Below are positions 32,535-41,042 of a stretch of 64,000 nt of DNA, piece by piece; position 1 is the first letter of the stretch; the number at the start of each line of letters is the position of its first letter. Both the position numbers and the translations under genes were made by a program. This DNA is from Companilactobacillus furfuricola (GTDB lineage Bacteria; Bacillota; Bacilli; Lactobacillales; Lactobacillaceae), in the NCBI RefSeq assembly GCF_003946325.1, contig NZ_RHNT01000004.1, positions 28,537-92,536 on the forward strand. The letters are read 5' to 3'. Below the pieces are notes generated by a model. It ran no database searches, was not told the origin of the DNA, and worked only from the letters and a program-made list of their open reading frames with translations.

Positions 32535-33364
32535 CACATTCATATGAGTCCAGTAATCCTATGTCAGGACTTGGATTGGCCAATGTCTCATGCACGATCG
32601 AAAGTGGCCAATTTACCGCAATCGTTGGTAAAACTGGTAGTGGTAAATCAACGCTCGTCAAACACATCAATGCCCTTTTGAAACCAACTAGCGGGACCAT
32701 AACGGTTGGTGATCATCAAATTACCCCTGAGACTGATAATAAGAATTTGAAGCCACTGCGCAAAAAAGTGGGAATGGTGTTTCAATTTCCTGAGAGTCAA
32801 TTATTCGAAGATACAGTCGAAAAAGATATTATGTTCGGACCAAAGAATTTTGGCTTCACGGAAGAACAGGCTAAAGAAGCGGCTTCAAAAATGATCGAAG
32901 TTGTTGGTCTAGGGCCGGATTATTTAACTAAGTCACCGTTTGACCTATCAGGTGGACAAATGCGACGGGTGGCGATTGCCGGCGTTCTAGCCAGTGATCC
33001 AGAAACAATCATATTAGATGAACCTACTGCCGGATTAGATCCTGTAGGTCGCAAAGAGATCATGGACTTATTTAAGGCTCAGCAATCACGAGGCAAAACA
33101 ATCATTTTGATCACGCACAATATGGATGACGTGGCCAACTATGCCGATAAATTGATGGTCATGCATGACAGTCATCTCGTCGGACAGGGCACACCTAAGC
33201 AAGTTTTCAATGATCAGGAACTACTTAACAAGAACTATATTAGTTTGCCTCAGAGCGCTGTTTTTGCTCAAAAACTGGCTGCTAAAGGTTTCACCTTTGA
33301 TCAGTTACCAATTACTATCAGTGAGTTGACCGCTGAAATAAAACAACAAATTCACGGTGATTAA
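32510..33364 (+). CDS. ecfA2: ECF transporter energy-coupling ATPase EcfA2
   Basis: 284 residues, partner of EcfA1. Walker A GKTGSGKST, signature LSGGQMRRVAIAG and Walker B ILDEPTAGLDP are complete. The C-terminal extension is typical of the EcfA subgroup and joins the dimer. The start lies inside ecfA1, preceded by GGAGGAAGGACTC, so the two are coupled. Confidence 0.95.
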   Translation: MRIEFEKVTHSYESSNPMSGLGLANVSCTIESGQFTAIVGKTGSGKSTLVKHINALLKPTSGTITVGDHQITPETDNKNLKPLRKKVGMVFQFPESQLFEDTVEKDIMFGPKNFGFTEEQAKEAASKMIEVVGLGPDYLTKSPFDLSGGQMRRVAIAGVLASDPETIILDEPTAGLDPVGRKEIMDLFKAQQSRGKTIILITHNMDDVANYADKLMVMHDSHLVGQGTPKQVFNDQELLNKNYISLPQSAVFAQKLAAKGFTFDQLPITISELTAEIKQQIHGD

Positions 33365-33367
33365 TAA

Positions 33368-34168
33368 ATGGATAAATTAATTATAGGGCGTTATTTACCA
33401 GGTGATTCATTGATTTATCGCTTGGACCCTCGATTGAAATTTTTAATAACATTTTACTTTATTGGTATCGTTTTTTTAGCCAATAATGTGGCCTCTTATG
33501 CGTTTTTGCTAGTTTTTGTATTATTCGCCGTTTATGTGTCAAAAGTTAATCTGCTGTTCTTTATCAAAGGACTGCGACCGATGTTTTGGCTGATCCTATT
33601 TACGGTAGCTTTGCAGGCCTTCTTTACGCCAAGTAATGATCCAATTTGGCACTGGGCATTTTTAACACTGTCCAAAGATGGCTTGGTTATCGCGGCGTAT
33701 ATATTTATGCGTTTTATCTTGATTATTTTTATTTCAACGTTGTTGACTTTGACGACAACGCCAATCGAAATTTCCGATTCAATCGAGAGCATTTTGAAAC
33801 CTCTAAAAGCAGTCAAGTTTCCCGTGACCCAAGTTGCTTTAATGTTGTCGATTGCATTAAGATTCGTTCCATTATTGATCGATGAGACTACTAAGATCAT
33901 GGATGCCCAGCGTGCTCGTGGGGTTGATTTTGGTGAAGGTGGTTTGATCAAACGGATCAAAGCATTCGTTCCCATTTTGATACCATTGTTCGTAAGTAGT
34001 TTCTCGATCGCGTATGACCTGGCGATCGCCATGGAATCTCGTGGCTATAAAGATGGGGAAGGACGCAGTAAATACCGTGTCTTGAACTGGTCGAAGCGTG
34101 ATAATTGGACGATAGTTTTCATGGTTTTAGTTACTGCAATATTATTATTACTACGGAGTTATAGATGA
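33368..34168 (+). CDS. ecfT: ECF transporter transmembrane subunit EcfT
   Basis: 266 residues with about five to six membrane helices. It couples EcfA1A2 to the substrate-binding S-components. Two short arginine coupling motifs (A-R-G in AQRARGVDF and S-R-G in MESRGYKDG) are conserved and touch the ATPases. No S-component gene is adjacent, so this is a shared group II ECF module. Overlaps truA by ATGA. Confidence 0.95.
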   Translation: MDKLIIGRYLPGDSLIYRLDPRLKFLITFYFIGIVFLANNVASYAFLLVFVLFAVYVSKVNLLFFIKGLRPMFWLILFTVALQAFFTPSNDPIWHWAFLTLSKDGLVIAAYIFMRFILIIFISTLLTLTTTPIEISDSIESILKPLKAVKFPVTQVALMLSIALRFVPLLIDETTKIMDAQRARGVDFGEGGLIKRIKAFVPILIPLFVSSFSIAYDLAIAMESRGYKDGEGRSKYRVLNWSKRDNWTIVFMVLVTAILLLLRSYR

Positions 34169-34911
34169 CGAATTACAAACTAACTGTTGCCTACGATGGC
34201 GCAAATTTTCATGGCTTTCAACGCCAACCTAAGTTAAGAACAGTTCAAGGCGTTTTAGAAAAAGCTTTGACGAAGATGGCGAAGGGTAAACACATTGAAG
34301 TCATTGGTTCAGGACGGACTGATGCGGGCGTGCATGCATTAGGCCAAGTGATTTCTTTTCAATATCCAGGAAAACTGGGCGCTGATAATATGTTAAAAGC
34401 AGTCAATTCGTTGATGCCGTTAGATGTCATCATTAAAAACTCAGAGATCGTTGCTGATGATTTCCACGCTCGCTTTGGGGTAGTTAAGAAGACTTACCAA
34501 TATCGTGTTGATTGTGGACATTACACGGATCCATTTAAACGATTTTACACAGGACATTATCCTTATCCGTTTGAAGTCCAAAAGATAGAAACAGCTTTAA
34601 ATGATCTCATCGGGGAGCACGACTTTTCTAGCTTTGCGGCTTCTGGTGGTGTCATTGAAAATAAGGTCCGTACTATCTACCAAGCTACAGTGGATTATTC
34701 TCAACCAAATAACGAGCTGATCTTTGAATTTACTGGCAACGGTTTTTTGTATAATATGGTCCGCATTTTAGTCGCTACCTTATTAGAGATTGGTAATGGT
34801 CGTCGTCCTGAGCATGATTTATTAAGATTATTTGAAGTTAAAGATCGTCAAGAGGCTCGTGGAACAGCACCTGCGAGTGGCTTGTATTTAAAAGAAGTTT
34901 TTTACAAATAA
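34165..34911 (+). CDS. truA: tRNA pseudouridine(38-40) synthase TruA
   Basis: 248 residues. Converts uridines 38-40 in the anticodon stem to pseudouridine. The catalytic aspartate is Asp53 in [11 protein letters not shown]. The C-terminal [13 protein letters not shown] motif is typical. It is translationally coupled to ecfT, an arrangement common in Bacillales and Lactobacillales. Confidence 0.97.
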   Translation: MTNYKLTVAYDGANFHGFQRQPKLRTVQGVLEKALTKMAKGKHIEVIGSGRTDAGVHALGQVISFQYPGKLGADNMLKAVNSLMPLDVIIKNSEIVADDFHARFGVVKKTYQYRVDCGHYTDPFKRFYTGHYPYPFEVQKIETALNDLIGEHDFSSFAASGGVIENKVRTIYQATVDYSQPNNELIFEFTGNGFLYNMVRILVATLLEIGNGRRPEHDLLRLFEVKDRQEARGTAPASGLYLKEVFYK

Positions 34912-34927
34912 AATACTTGATCAGTTA

Positions 34928-34956
34928 TTGACTTATCAGCAAATACCAAGTATTAT
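34928..34956 (+). promoter_or_regulatory. Predicted promoter of rplM-rpsI
   Basis: TTGACT (34928-34933), a 17-bp spacer and TATTAT (34951-34956). Confidence 0.65.
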
Positions 34957-34960
34957 TGTA

Positions 34961-35022
34961 CCTGGTATTGTTTGCCCCACGATAAGCCCCGGAAACTTAT
35001 TGAGTGTCAAACAGACAATGAA
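34961..35022 (+). promoter_or_regulatory. L13-leader-type RNA
   Basis: ATTGTTTG (34967-34974) pairs with CAGACAAT (35012-35019), enclosing an ATAAG/CTTAT hairpin (34982-34986 with 34996-35000) with the CCCCGGAAA loop. This matches my memory of the L13 leader known upstream of rplM in Firmicutes, thought to bind L13 for feedback control. Confidence 0.6.
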
Positions 35023-35036
35023 CTGGAGGAAAACAA

Positions 35037-35480
35037 ATGCGTACAACACCATTAGCAAAAGCAAATGAAGTTGATCGTAAGTGGTATGTGATTGATGCAG
35101 CTGACGTTGCTCTAGGTAGAGTTTCATCAGTTGTTGCAGCAATTCTTAGAGGTAAGAACAAGCCAACATATACACCAAACGTTGATACAGGTGATAACGT
35201 TATTATCATCAATGCAGCACAAGTAAAATTAACAGGTAAGAAAGCTAAGAACAAGATCTACTATTCTCATTCAGATCACCCAGGTGGGTTGAAGAGTATC
35301 AGTGCTGGTCAAAAGCGCGATGAAAAACCAGAACTATTCGTAGAAGACTCTATTCGCGGTATGTTACCACATAACACACTTGGTCGTAACCAAATCAAGA
35401 AGTTGCATGTTTATGCAGGTTCTGAACATAACCACCAAGCACAAAATCCAGAAATGTTGGATATCAACAAACTAATTTAA
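35037..35480 (+). CDS. rplM: 50S ribosomal protein L13
   Basis: 147 residues. An early-assembly 50S protein. [29 protein letters not shown] and the [20 protein letters not shown] block are diagnostic. GGAGG precedes ATG. Feedback control through the upstream leader is likely. Confidence 0.98.
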   Translation: MRTTPLAKANEVDRKWYVIDAADVALGRVSSVVAAILRGKNKPTYTPNVDTGDNVIIINAAQVKLTGKKAKNKIYYSHSDHPGGLKSISAGQKRDEKPELFVEDSIRGMLPHNTLGRNQIKKLHVYAGSEHNHQAQNPEMLDINKLI

Positions 35481-35493
35481 GGAGGAAAACATT

Positions 35494-35886
35494 TTGGCAG
35501 AAGTATTTTATGCTGGAACAGGCCGTCGTAAAGATTCAGTTGCACGTGTTAGATTAGTTCCAGGAAACGGTAAGATTACTATCAACAAACGTGATGTCAA
35601 AGACTACATTCCTTTTGACAATTTGATTGCTGATATGAAACAACCTTTGGACATTACTGAAACAGGCGCTAACTACGATGTTATCGCAAACGTTAACGGT
35701 GGTGGTTTCTCAGGACAAGCTGGAGCTATCAGACATGGTATTGCTAGAGCATTACTTAATGTAGACCCTGATTTTAGATCAGCACTTAAGAGTGCCGGTT
35801 TCTTGACACGCGACCCTCGTATGAAGGAACGTAAGAAGCCAGGTCTTAAGAAAGCTCGTAAAGCATCACAATTCTCAAAACGTTAA
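35494..35886 (+). CDS. rpsI: 30S ribosomal protein S9
   Basis: 130 residues, TTG start after AAGGAGG. S9 is a head protein whose extended C-terminal tail (K-A-S-Q-F-S-K-R) reaches the P-site tRNA anticodon. [13 protein letters not shown] and the [20 protein letters not shown] core are typical. Ended by a nearby terminator. Confidence 0.98.
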   Translation: MAEVFYAGTGRRKDSVARVRLVPGNGKITINKRDVKDYIPFDNLIADMKQPLDITETGANYDVIANVNGGGFSGQAGAIRHGIARALLNVDPDFRSALKSAGFLTRDPRMKERKKPGLKKARKASQFSKR

Positions 35887-35912
35887 TACAAATCTCAAAT
35901 ATTATCATTTTG

Positions 35913-35945
35913 AAGCACTCGTCATTTTGGCGGGTGTTTTTTTGT
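35913..35945 (+). terminator. Intrinsic terminator of rplM-rpsI
   Basis: CACTCG (35916-35921) pairs with CGGGTG (35931-35936), followed by a T-run. Confidence 0.75.
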
Positions 35946-35949
35946 TGTG

Positions 35950-36374
35950 ATAGAGCTATGGCAGACAGAAGCGTTTTACTTTGATGGAGGTCTGTTAGTT
36001 TAGTTAGTGGGATAGAGGTAGTAGTTTGTGTTGAGGTTCAATGCCGACTCCGGGGCCCGGGGATACGTTAAAGGAACGTAAGTGCTAACGCACTTGCGCA
36101 ACCGGTTATGGTGGTGGCTACGCCACCGAACAACTAAGGTCGGGAACGTGGTGGGCACATTTTGAACCAATCGAGCAAAGGGCGCTCGCTTGTTTCAAAA
36201 CTGCACCTTTCTCTAGGCTCCTTCGTCACCAAGAGAAATTTCACCACTGAGGTCTGTATCCCCGGGCCCCTCCGTCTAGATAGGATCATAATCCCCCTTT
36301 TTGTTGAGTGTTACCGATTTATTTTGTTCAAGTTGGCACTTTTTGCGCGTCCTATTTCTCACATGTCTATCTCA
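35950..36374 (+). repeat. Structured intergenic element, copy 2, with internal hairpin insertion
   Basis: Begins with an upstream segment (ATAGAGCTATGGCAGACAG) shared with copy 3. The clamp is 15 bp (36052-36066 with 36256-36270). About 75 extra bases after the 5' arm (36067-36141) carry two small hairpins, GTGCTAACGCAC and GGTGGTGGCTACGCCACC. The junction stem is 36148-36153 with 36242-36247. The terminal hairpin TTTCTCT/AGAGAAA (36208-36214 with 36232-36238) closes a loop differing from copy 1 at two bases. The conserved tail ends at 36374. Confidence 0.85.
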
Positions 36375-36739
36375 GATATTTTGATTGTTAGTAAGATATA
36401 ACCACTAATATATTTATTCCTGTTTTTCATCCTTTTCTTGCTCGCGTGCTGTTAACGCACTCTCGCAGTTATTTTTGTTGAGAATACTGATTTAATTTGA
36501 ATATGTTGATACTTTTTACCCGCGTGCTGTTTACACACTCTCGTAGCGAATATTCTTAGTTGTTTAGCTTTAATGTTTTTTGAAAATGGCAAGCCTTGGT
36601 TCAAGGGTTCTTCTGTTAGGAGTTGTTGCGGTCACATTTTTTTCGTATTGACTTTGTTCTGGTTAATTTTTACAATTAAGTTAATTGTTGCACAATCTTT
36701 TATTAGCTTGTCGGCAAAGTTTTTTAGGAGGGATTTTTT
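36375..36739. repeat. Spacer with a duplicated 26-bp hairpin motif
   Basis: Two near copies of CGCGTGCTGTTAACGCACTC lie at 36443-36468 and 36521-36546, each able to form a short GTGC/GCAC hairpin; the second is weaker. Similar bases occur in the insertion inside element copy 2. No gene is evident before dsrE. Confidence 0.5.
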
Positions 36740-37060
36740 ATGAAAATTGGTGTTATTTTGGAGACTAAGGAAGCTGAGAAGGCTTGGAATTCTTTGCGTT
36801 TTGGTATTGCCGCTTTGGGGAAGGGCAATGAGGTTAAGCTTTTCTTGATGGGTGAAGGTGTCGAGATCGAGAGTATTAAGGATGATGAATTCGATGTTTC
36901 TGATAAGTTAGCTGACTTCCAAGATGCCGGGGGTGTTTTATTGGCTTGTGGTACTTGCATTATGTCTCGTCATCTTGATGATAAGACGCACTGTCCTATT
37001 TCTACTATGATCGACTGTGTTGAGATGGTAGAATGGGCTGATAAGACTGTTACATTTTAA
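36740..37060 (+). CDS. DsrE-family protein
   Basis: 106 residues, soluble. The fold family binds or transfers sulfur in some members (DsrE, TusD, YchN). The motif L-L-A-C-G-T-C-I-M supplies two cysteines in the region where family members hold reactive cysteine. Other members have unknown roles, so sulfur relay is only possible. AGGAGGG precedes ATG. It lies 24 bp before the SRAP gene and may be co-transcribed. Confidence 0.8.
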   Translation: MKIGVILETKEAEKAWNSLRFGIAALGKGNEVKLFLMGEGVEIESIKDDEFDVSDKLADFQDAGGVLLACGTCIMSRHLDDKTHCPISTMIDCVEMVEWADKTVTF

Positions 37061-37084
37061 TTAGTTTCGTTTGGAGGGGCCGTT

Positions 37085-37657
37085 ATGTGTGGACGATTTA
37101 TGTTTGAGCCTAAAGAGAATCCTGAGATCGAGCGGATTTATCAGTTGGCTTTGGATGACGGGTTTGATCCTAAGACGGGGGAGATTTTTCCGACTGATGA
37201 GACTGCTCTGATCGTTGCTGGTGATACCCAAGTGCGAGTGGTGACTATGAAGTGGGGATTCCCTGGCTTTAAGAGCGGGCAATCGATTATTAATGCTCGT
37301 AGTGAGACGGCTTATCAAAAACCGATGTTTGCTCAATCGATCAGACAACGTCGTTGCGTTTATCCAACTACTGGATTTTTTGAGTGGAATAAAGGACGTC
37401 AGAAATTTCGCTTTAATTATGGATCGACAGCAGATACTTTGTTTATTGCGGGGTGTTATAACTTGTTTGATGGCTCGCCACAAAGTGTTTTGTTTACCAC
37501 TAAACCGAATGAATCGATGATCCAGATACACGATCGCATGCCATTGATTTTGTCGAAGAAACAAATTAATGCTTGGATCTATGATGATGACTTCGCTCAA
37601 CAATTTATTTCGTCAACGATGCCTCAACTTACTTCAACAGCAGTTAATAAAGATTAA
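37085..37657 (+). CDS. SOS-response-associated peptidase (SRAP; YedK/HMCES family)
   Basis: 190 residues, slightly short for the family. Cys2, exposed after Met removal, is the catalytic residue that crosslinks to abasic sites in single-stranded DNA. M-C-G-R-F, N-A-R-S-E-T, C-V-Y-P-T-T-G-F-F-E-W and H-D-R-M-P are the conserved blocks, so all key positions are present. Role: shielding abasic sites in ssDNA during replication or repair. GGAGG precedes ATG. Terminated directly downstream. Confidence 0.93.
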   Translation: MCGRFMFEPKENPEIERIYQLALDDGFDPKTGEIFPTDETALIVAGDTQVRVVTMKWGFPGFKSGQSIINARSETAYQKPMFAQSIRQRRCVYPTTGFFEWNKGRQKFRFNYGSTADTLFIAGCYNLFDGSPQSVLFTTKPNESMIQIHDRMPLILSKKQINAWIYDDDFAQQFISSTMPQLTSTAVNKD

Positions 37658-37662
37658 ATTTA

Positions 37663-37706
37663 AAAAGTGCGACTGGAAGAAAAATTCTTCTAGTCGCACT
37701 TTTTTT
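37663..37706 (+). terminator. Intrinsic terminator after the SRAP gene
   Basis: A long stem, AAGTGCGACTGGAAGA with TCTTCTAGTCGCACTT, followed by seven Ts. Confidence 0.9.
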
Positions 37707-37740
37707 GATGCGCTGATTGGCGGTTCTACGAGTGTTCCTG

Positions 37741-37924
37741 AAATATCGCTGTGGAACAGTGTGGACGTCGATCTGAGCTCCTCGAAGAAGTGCACTTCGA
37801 CGATCTTATATACGAGTCTTCCACAAAGCTCTTTCGTCGCCAAGTGGAATTTCTCACCTGACAGCGAATTTTCCCCACCCCCGCAGAACCTTTGGTTTCA
37901 GAATCATTAGGTTTTGGTGGGGGT
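37741..37924 (+). repeat. Structured intergenic element, copy 5 (degenerate)
   Basis: Recognised by GGAAC, GTGTGGACGTCGA, the loop AAGCTCTTTCGTCGCCA and the terminal hairpin TTCCAC/GTGGAA (37819-37824 with 37844-37849). The inner hairpin is TCGAAG/CTTCGA. The outer clamp is reduced to TCGCTGT/ACAGCGA (37746-37752 with 37861-37867), and the usual tail is absent. A separate CCCCAC...GTGGGG hairpin (about 37873-37924) follows instead. Confidence 0.7.
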
Positions 37925-37995
37925 ACGGTACTTAGTTATTATTGTCTTTGCGTTTTTGAATTGTTGATATCTATTTATTCAATTTAATTTTGTGC

Positions 37996-38035
37996 GTGAA
38001 ACGAGCTCCAGGCGACAGCGCCTTCCGCTCTCTTA
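37996..38035 (+). repeat. Small palindromic repeat B, best short copy
   Basis: GTGAAACGAGCTCCAGGCG, then ACAG, then CGCCTTCCGCTCTCTTA: imperfect arms around a short loop. Related sequence occurs at 11306, 16296 and 53697. It overlaps the end region of the convergent oxidoreductase gene and may act as its terminator. Confidence 0.55.
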
Positions 38036-38043
38036 TTTTTTAG

Positions 38044-39021
38044 TTATTCCAGTGTTGCAATTATTTTTCCTGAAACCTTGTGTTCGATTAGATCTTGAAG
38101 TCCGTCGGCGATTTGATCGAACGATATGGTTTTAGTAATGATCGATTGTAATTTTTTCTCAGCTAATAGTTGTCCCAAATCAGCTGCCATGGTGCTCAAG
38201 TCGTCGATTTGAGGTTGTTGGTGTGCACCGCCTAGATTGACGCTTAAGACACTTTGTCCCATGGAACTGAGATCATAATTGTCTAGCTTTGGTTCACCAA
38301 CGATGGTAATGAGTGCACCGTTGTAAGCTAATCTTGTGAGATCTTTTTGAGCTTCATTAACACCGACTGTATTTACTATCAAGTCAACGCCGACATTGTT
38401 AGTATATTCAGCTACTTTTTTTGAGGTATCTTCGGTTTTATAATTGATGATCAAGTCGGGCTTGAGTTGTTTGACCCAGCCGATTTTATGAGTTGAAACA
38501 GTTGTGATTACTTTTAAATGAGTCAATTTAGCTAATTGAATTGCAATACTGCCGACGCCACCGGCACCAGCGTGGATCAATATTGTTTTTTTGCCAGTTA
38601 AATTCATCTTCCGATGTATAGCTGCGTAAGCAGTCATGCCATTGCATAAAACTGAAGCAGCATCTTCATAGGAAACACCAGTCGGAATTTTGGAAACATA
38701 ATGATAGTTTGCTTTGGCGTATTCCGCAAAACAGCAATTTTTAGATAAATCTCCGTGATAAAAAACTTTATCGCCAACTTGAAAGTTTTTGATGTTAGCT
38801 CCAATTTTAACGATCTCACCAGCGGCATCTAATCCTAAGATATGTAGATAAGTCCATGCTGGATGATGTCCCTCTACCAATTTAAAGTCGACGGGATTAA
38901 GTCCCACGGCGTGTAACTTGATCAATATTTCGTCATCAGTTATCTCTGGGATCGCGACATCCATTATTTTCAATTGTGAAACATTACGGCTCTCTTTACT
39001 TGGAACTACTAGTGCTTTCAT
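38044..39021 (-). CDS. Zinc-independent MDR-family NAD(P)H oxidoreductase (quinone-oxidoreductase-like)
   Basis: 325 residues. Medium-chain dehydrogenase/reductase: an N-terminal GroES-like domain (LHAVGLNPVDFKLVEG), then a Rossmann domain with I-H-A-G-A-G-G-V-G-S-I-A-I-Q for NADP(H). No structural zinc cysteine cluster is seen, which favours an enone or quinone reductase over a zinc alcohol dehydrogenase. The exact substrate is unknown. The start at 39021 follows GAGGAGG closely; an upstream ATG is less well placed. Confidence 0.85.
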   Translation of the reverse strand: MKALVVPSKESRNVSQLKIMDVAIPEITDDEILIKLHAVGLNPVDFKLVEGHHPAWTYLHILGLDAAGEIVKIGANIKNFQVGDKVFYHGDLSKNCCFAEYAKANYHYVSKIPTGVSYEDAASVLCNGMTAYAAIHRKMNLTGKKTILIHAGAGGVGSIAIQLAKLTHLKVITTVSTHKIGWVKQLKPDLIINYKTEDTSKKVAEYTNNVGVDLIVNTVGVNEAQKDLTRLAYNGALITIVGEPKLDNYDLSSMGQSVLSVNLGGAHQQPQIDDLSTMAADLGQLLAEKKLQSIITKTISFDQIADGLQDLIEHKVSGKIIATLE

Positions 39022-39094
39022 AAAAATCCTCCTCAACATCATTATGTTTATTTTAACTCAATCAATTTAAATGTTTTGGTAATTGTAAATATAA

Positions 39095-39166
39095 TGTAAA
39101 GCTATTATTAAGACGAATCTTTACAATGTATTGAAATCTTTACATTTAATAAACAATGAATATACA
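39095..39166 (+). promoter_or_regulatory. Predicted promoter and repeated boxes upstream of the phn island
   Basis: TTTACA (39139-39144), a 16-bp spacer and TATACA (39161-39166). CTTTACA occurs twice, 19 bp apart (39119-39125 and 39138-39144), and inverted as TGTAAAG (39095-39101). These could be operator half-sites, one overlapping the -35 box. No regulator gene is adjacent. Confidence 0.45.
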
Positions 39167-39227
39167 TTCAATTGATAATCTATTACATGTTCTAAAAAAT
39201 TGTTATAGGAAAGTTGGTATATTTTTT

Positions 39228-40268
39228 ATGAAAAAAGGGCGTTTTTTAACGATTTGCTTAGGGGTAATGTTAATGGCCTTATTAGGTGGAACATTGGCTG
39301 GTTGTTCAGGTAAGAGCAGCTCAGCTAGTGGCACAGATGGCAAGAAGCTATCGATCGTTTTTTATCCAAATGAGTCTGCTAAAGACTATTTAGCTTCACG
39401 TAATGAATTGAAGGCTAAGCTTGAAAAAGCAACTGGTAAGAAAGTTGATATTAAGACAACTACAGACTACAACGTTGCTATCGAAGCAATTGCTTCTGGT
39501 AAAGCTCAAATGGCCTTCATGGGTGCTGATGGATACATCAAAGCACGCAGTTTGAACAAAGCGGTTCAACCACTATTAACAGAATCTGGTCCAGATGGTA
39601 CGTTCAAGGGTGCTAGTTATCGTTCATACTTGATGGTTCCAGAAAAAGAAGCTGACAATTACAAGAAAGACGGTAAATTCAGCATCGAAAATGTTAAGGG
39701 TAAGAAGATCTCATTTGTTTCAGCTAGTTCAACATCAGGTTTTGCCGTTCCAACATACGAAATTCAAAAAGAATTTAAGCTTAAGAATAAAGATGCTTTC
39801 TCAGAAAGTGGCAAGTTCTTCCAAAAAGTTCTTTACGGTAACTCACATCCAGGTTCAGCAGTTAACTTGTTGAAGGGTGACGTTGACGTTGCAGCATTTG
39901 ATGATATTGATTTAACACCATTTATGAAAGTTACATCTGGTAGTTACTCAGAACCAGGTGCTAAGTTCACAGTTAGAGAAGATGCAGGCGCACCATTCAC
40001 AGATTTCCGTGGTAAGAGTGTTGTAAGTATCTCCGTTCTACCTGTTCAAAATGGTCCACTTGCAGTAAATACAAAGACACTTAGCGAAAAAGATCGTAAG
40101 GCTATCGCTGATCTATTCACGTCAGACGAAGTTGCTAATGATCCTAAATTATTTGCTAAAGATGGCTCAAAACAAGCTGCCTTGTTCCACAAAAAGGGAC
40201 CTAAGTCACAACTTCTTAAAGTTGACGACAACTGGTACAAACCTACTCACGAATTAATCGGTAAATAG
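39228..40268 (+). CDS. phnD: Phosphonate ABC transporter substrate-binding lipoprotein PhnD
   Basis: 346 residues. The signal peptide ends in the lipobox L-A-G-C with Cys26 as the lipidated residue, anchoring it outside the cell membrane. The body (IVFYPNESAKDYLASRNELK, then AFMGADGYIKA and SYRSYLMVPE) is a PhnD/PtxB-type phosphonate binder. I set the start at 39228: it gives a clean signal peptide and lies after the predicted promoter, while the ATG at 39156 would be upstream of transcription. The ribosome site is weak. First gene of a six-gene island. Confidence 0.92.
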   Translation: MKKGRFLTICLGVMLMALLGGTLAGCSGKSSSASGTDGKKLSIVFYPNESAKDYLASRNELKAKLEKATGKKVDIKTTTDYNVAIEAIASGKAQMAFMGADGYIKARSLNKAVQPLLTESGPDGTFKGASYRSYLMVPEKEADNYKKDGKFSIENVKGKKISFVSASSTSGFAVPTYEIQKEFKLKNKDAFSESGKFFQKVLYGNSHPGSAVNLLKGDVDVAAFDDIDLTPFMKVTSGSYSEPGAKFTVREDAGAPFTDFRGKSVVSISVLPVQNGPLAVNTKTLSEKDRKAIADLFTSDEVANDPKLFAKDGSKQAALFHKKGPKSQLLKVDDNWYKPTHELIGK

Positions 40269-40286
40269 TAAATAGGAGGCATTACG

Positions 40287-41042
40287 ATGCTGGAAGTTAA
40301 AAACTTAGCGAAGAGTTACCAAAAGGATAAACCAGCTTTGACTGACATTTCTTTTAAAATTGATCCAGGTAATTTTGTAGCGATAATTGGTCCCTCCGGG
40401 GCAGGTAAAACTACAATTCTTAGAAGTCTCAATCAACTTATCAAAGATGATGCTGGCGAGATCTTGCTTGATGGTGAAGATATTCGTTCTGCAAACAAGA
40501 AAGAATTACGAAAATTACGCCGTCAAATTGGGATGATTTTCCAAAACTACAATCTGGTTGAAAGATTGACTGTTTTAGAAAATGTTCTTCATGGTCGACT
40601 CGGGTATAAGTCTACACTTGCAGGCGTAATCGGCCGCTATACCGAAGAGGAGAAGCGTGAAGCTCTTGATTTGCTTGATAAAGTTGGCTTATCAGAATTT
40701 GCGCTTCAAAGATGTTCTGAATTAAGTGGTGGGCAAAAACAACGTGTTGGTATCGCCCGTGCTTTGATCCAACATCCTAAGGTCATCCTTTGTGATGAAC
40801 CGATTGCCTCACTTGATCCAGCATCTGCACAAAATGTTATGAAACTCCTCAAGCAGTTGACTGAGGAATTCAATATTATTTGTATTGCCAATCTGCATCA
40901 GATCGATTTAGCTAAGGAACATGCAGATCAAATTATTGGGATCCGTCACGGTCAGATGATTTTTAATGATAAGGCGGACGAATTAGATCAAGAAGCCATC
41001 GCTGCCTTATACGGCGCTTCAGCTGCGAAGGAGCTTGCCTAA
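40287..41042 (+). CDS. phnC: Phosphonate ABC transporter ATP-binding protein PhnC
   Basis: 251 residues. Walker A G-P-S-G-A-G-K-T-T, the signature L-S-G-G-Q-K-Q-R and Walker B V-I-L-C-D-E-P-I-A-S-L-D-P are complete. The ATPase powers import of phosphonates bound by PhnD. AGGAGG precedes ATG. Its stop overlaps the next start (TAATG), so translation is coupled. Confidence 0.95.
   Translation: MLEVKNLAKSYQKDKPALTDISFKIDPGNFVAIIGPSGAGKTTILRSLNQLIKDDAGEILLDGEDIRSANKKELRKLRRQIGMIFQNYNLVERLTVLENVLHGRLGYKSTLAGVIGRYTEEEKREALDLLDKVGLSEFALQRCSELSGGQKQRVGIARALIQHPKVILCDEPIASLDPASAQNVMKLLKQLTEEFNIICIANLHQIDLAKEHADQIIGIRHGQMIFNDKADELDQEAIAALYGASAAKELA

Noticed and set aside
36162..36401. Open frames inside the structured elements (also near 165-434, 48772-48969 and 49382-49607)
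   Set aside because: The frames differ between copies and are broken by stem-preserving changes, so coding is not conserved.
39156..39227. Upstream in-frame start for phnD
   Set aside because: It lies before the predicted transcription start, has no ribosome site and would add a hydrophilic stretch before the signal peptide.
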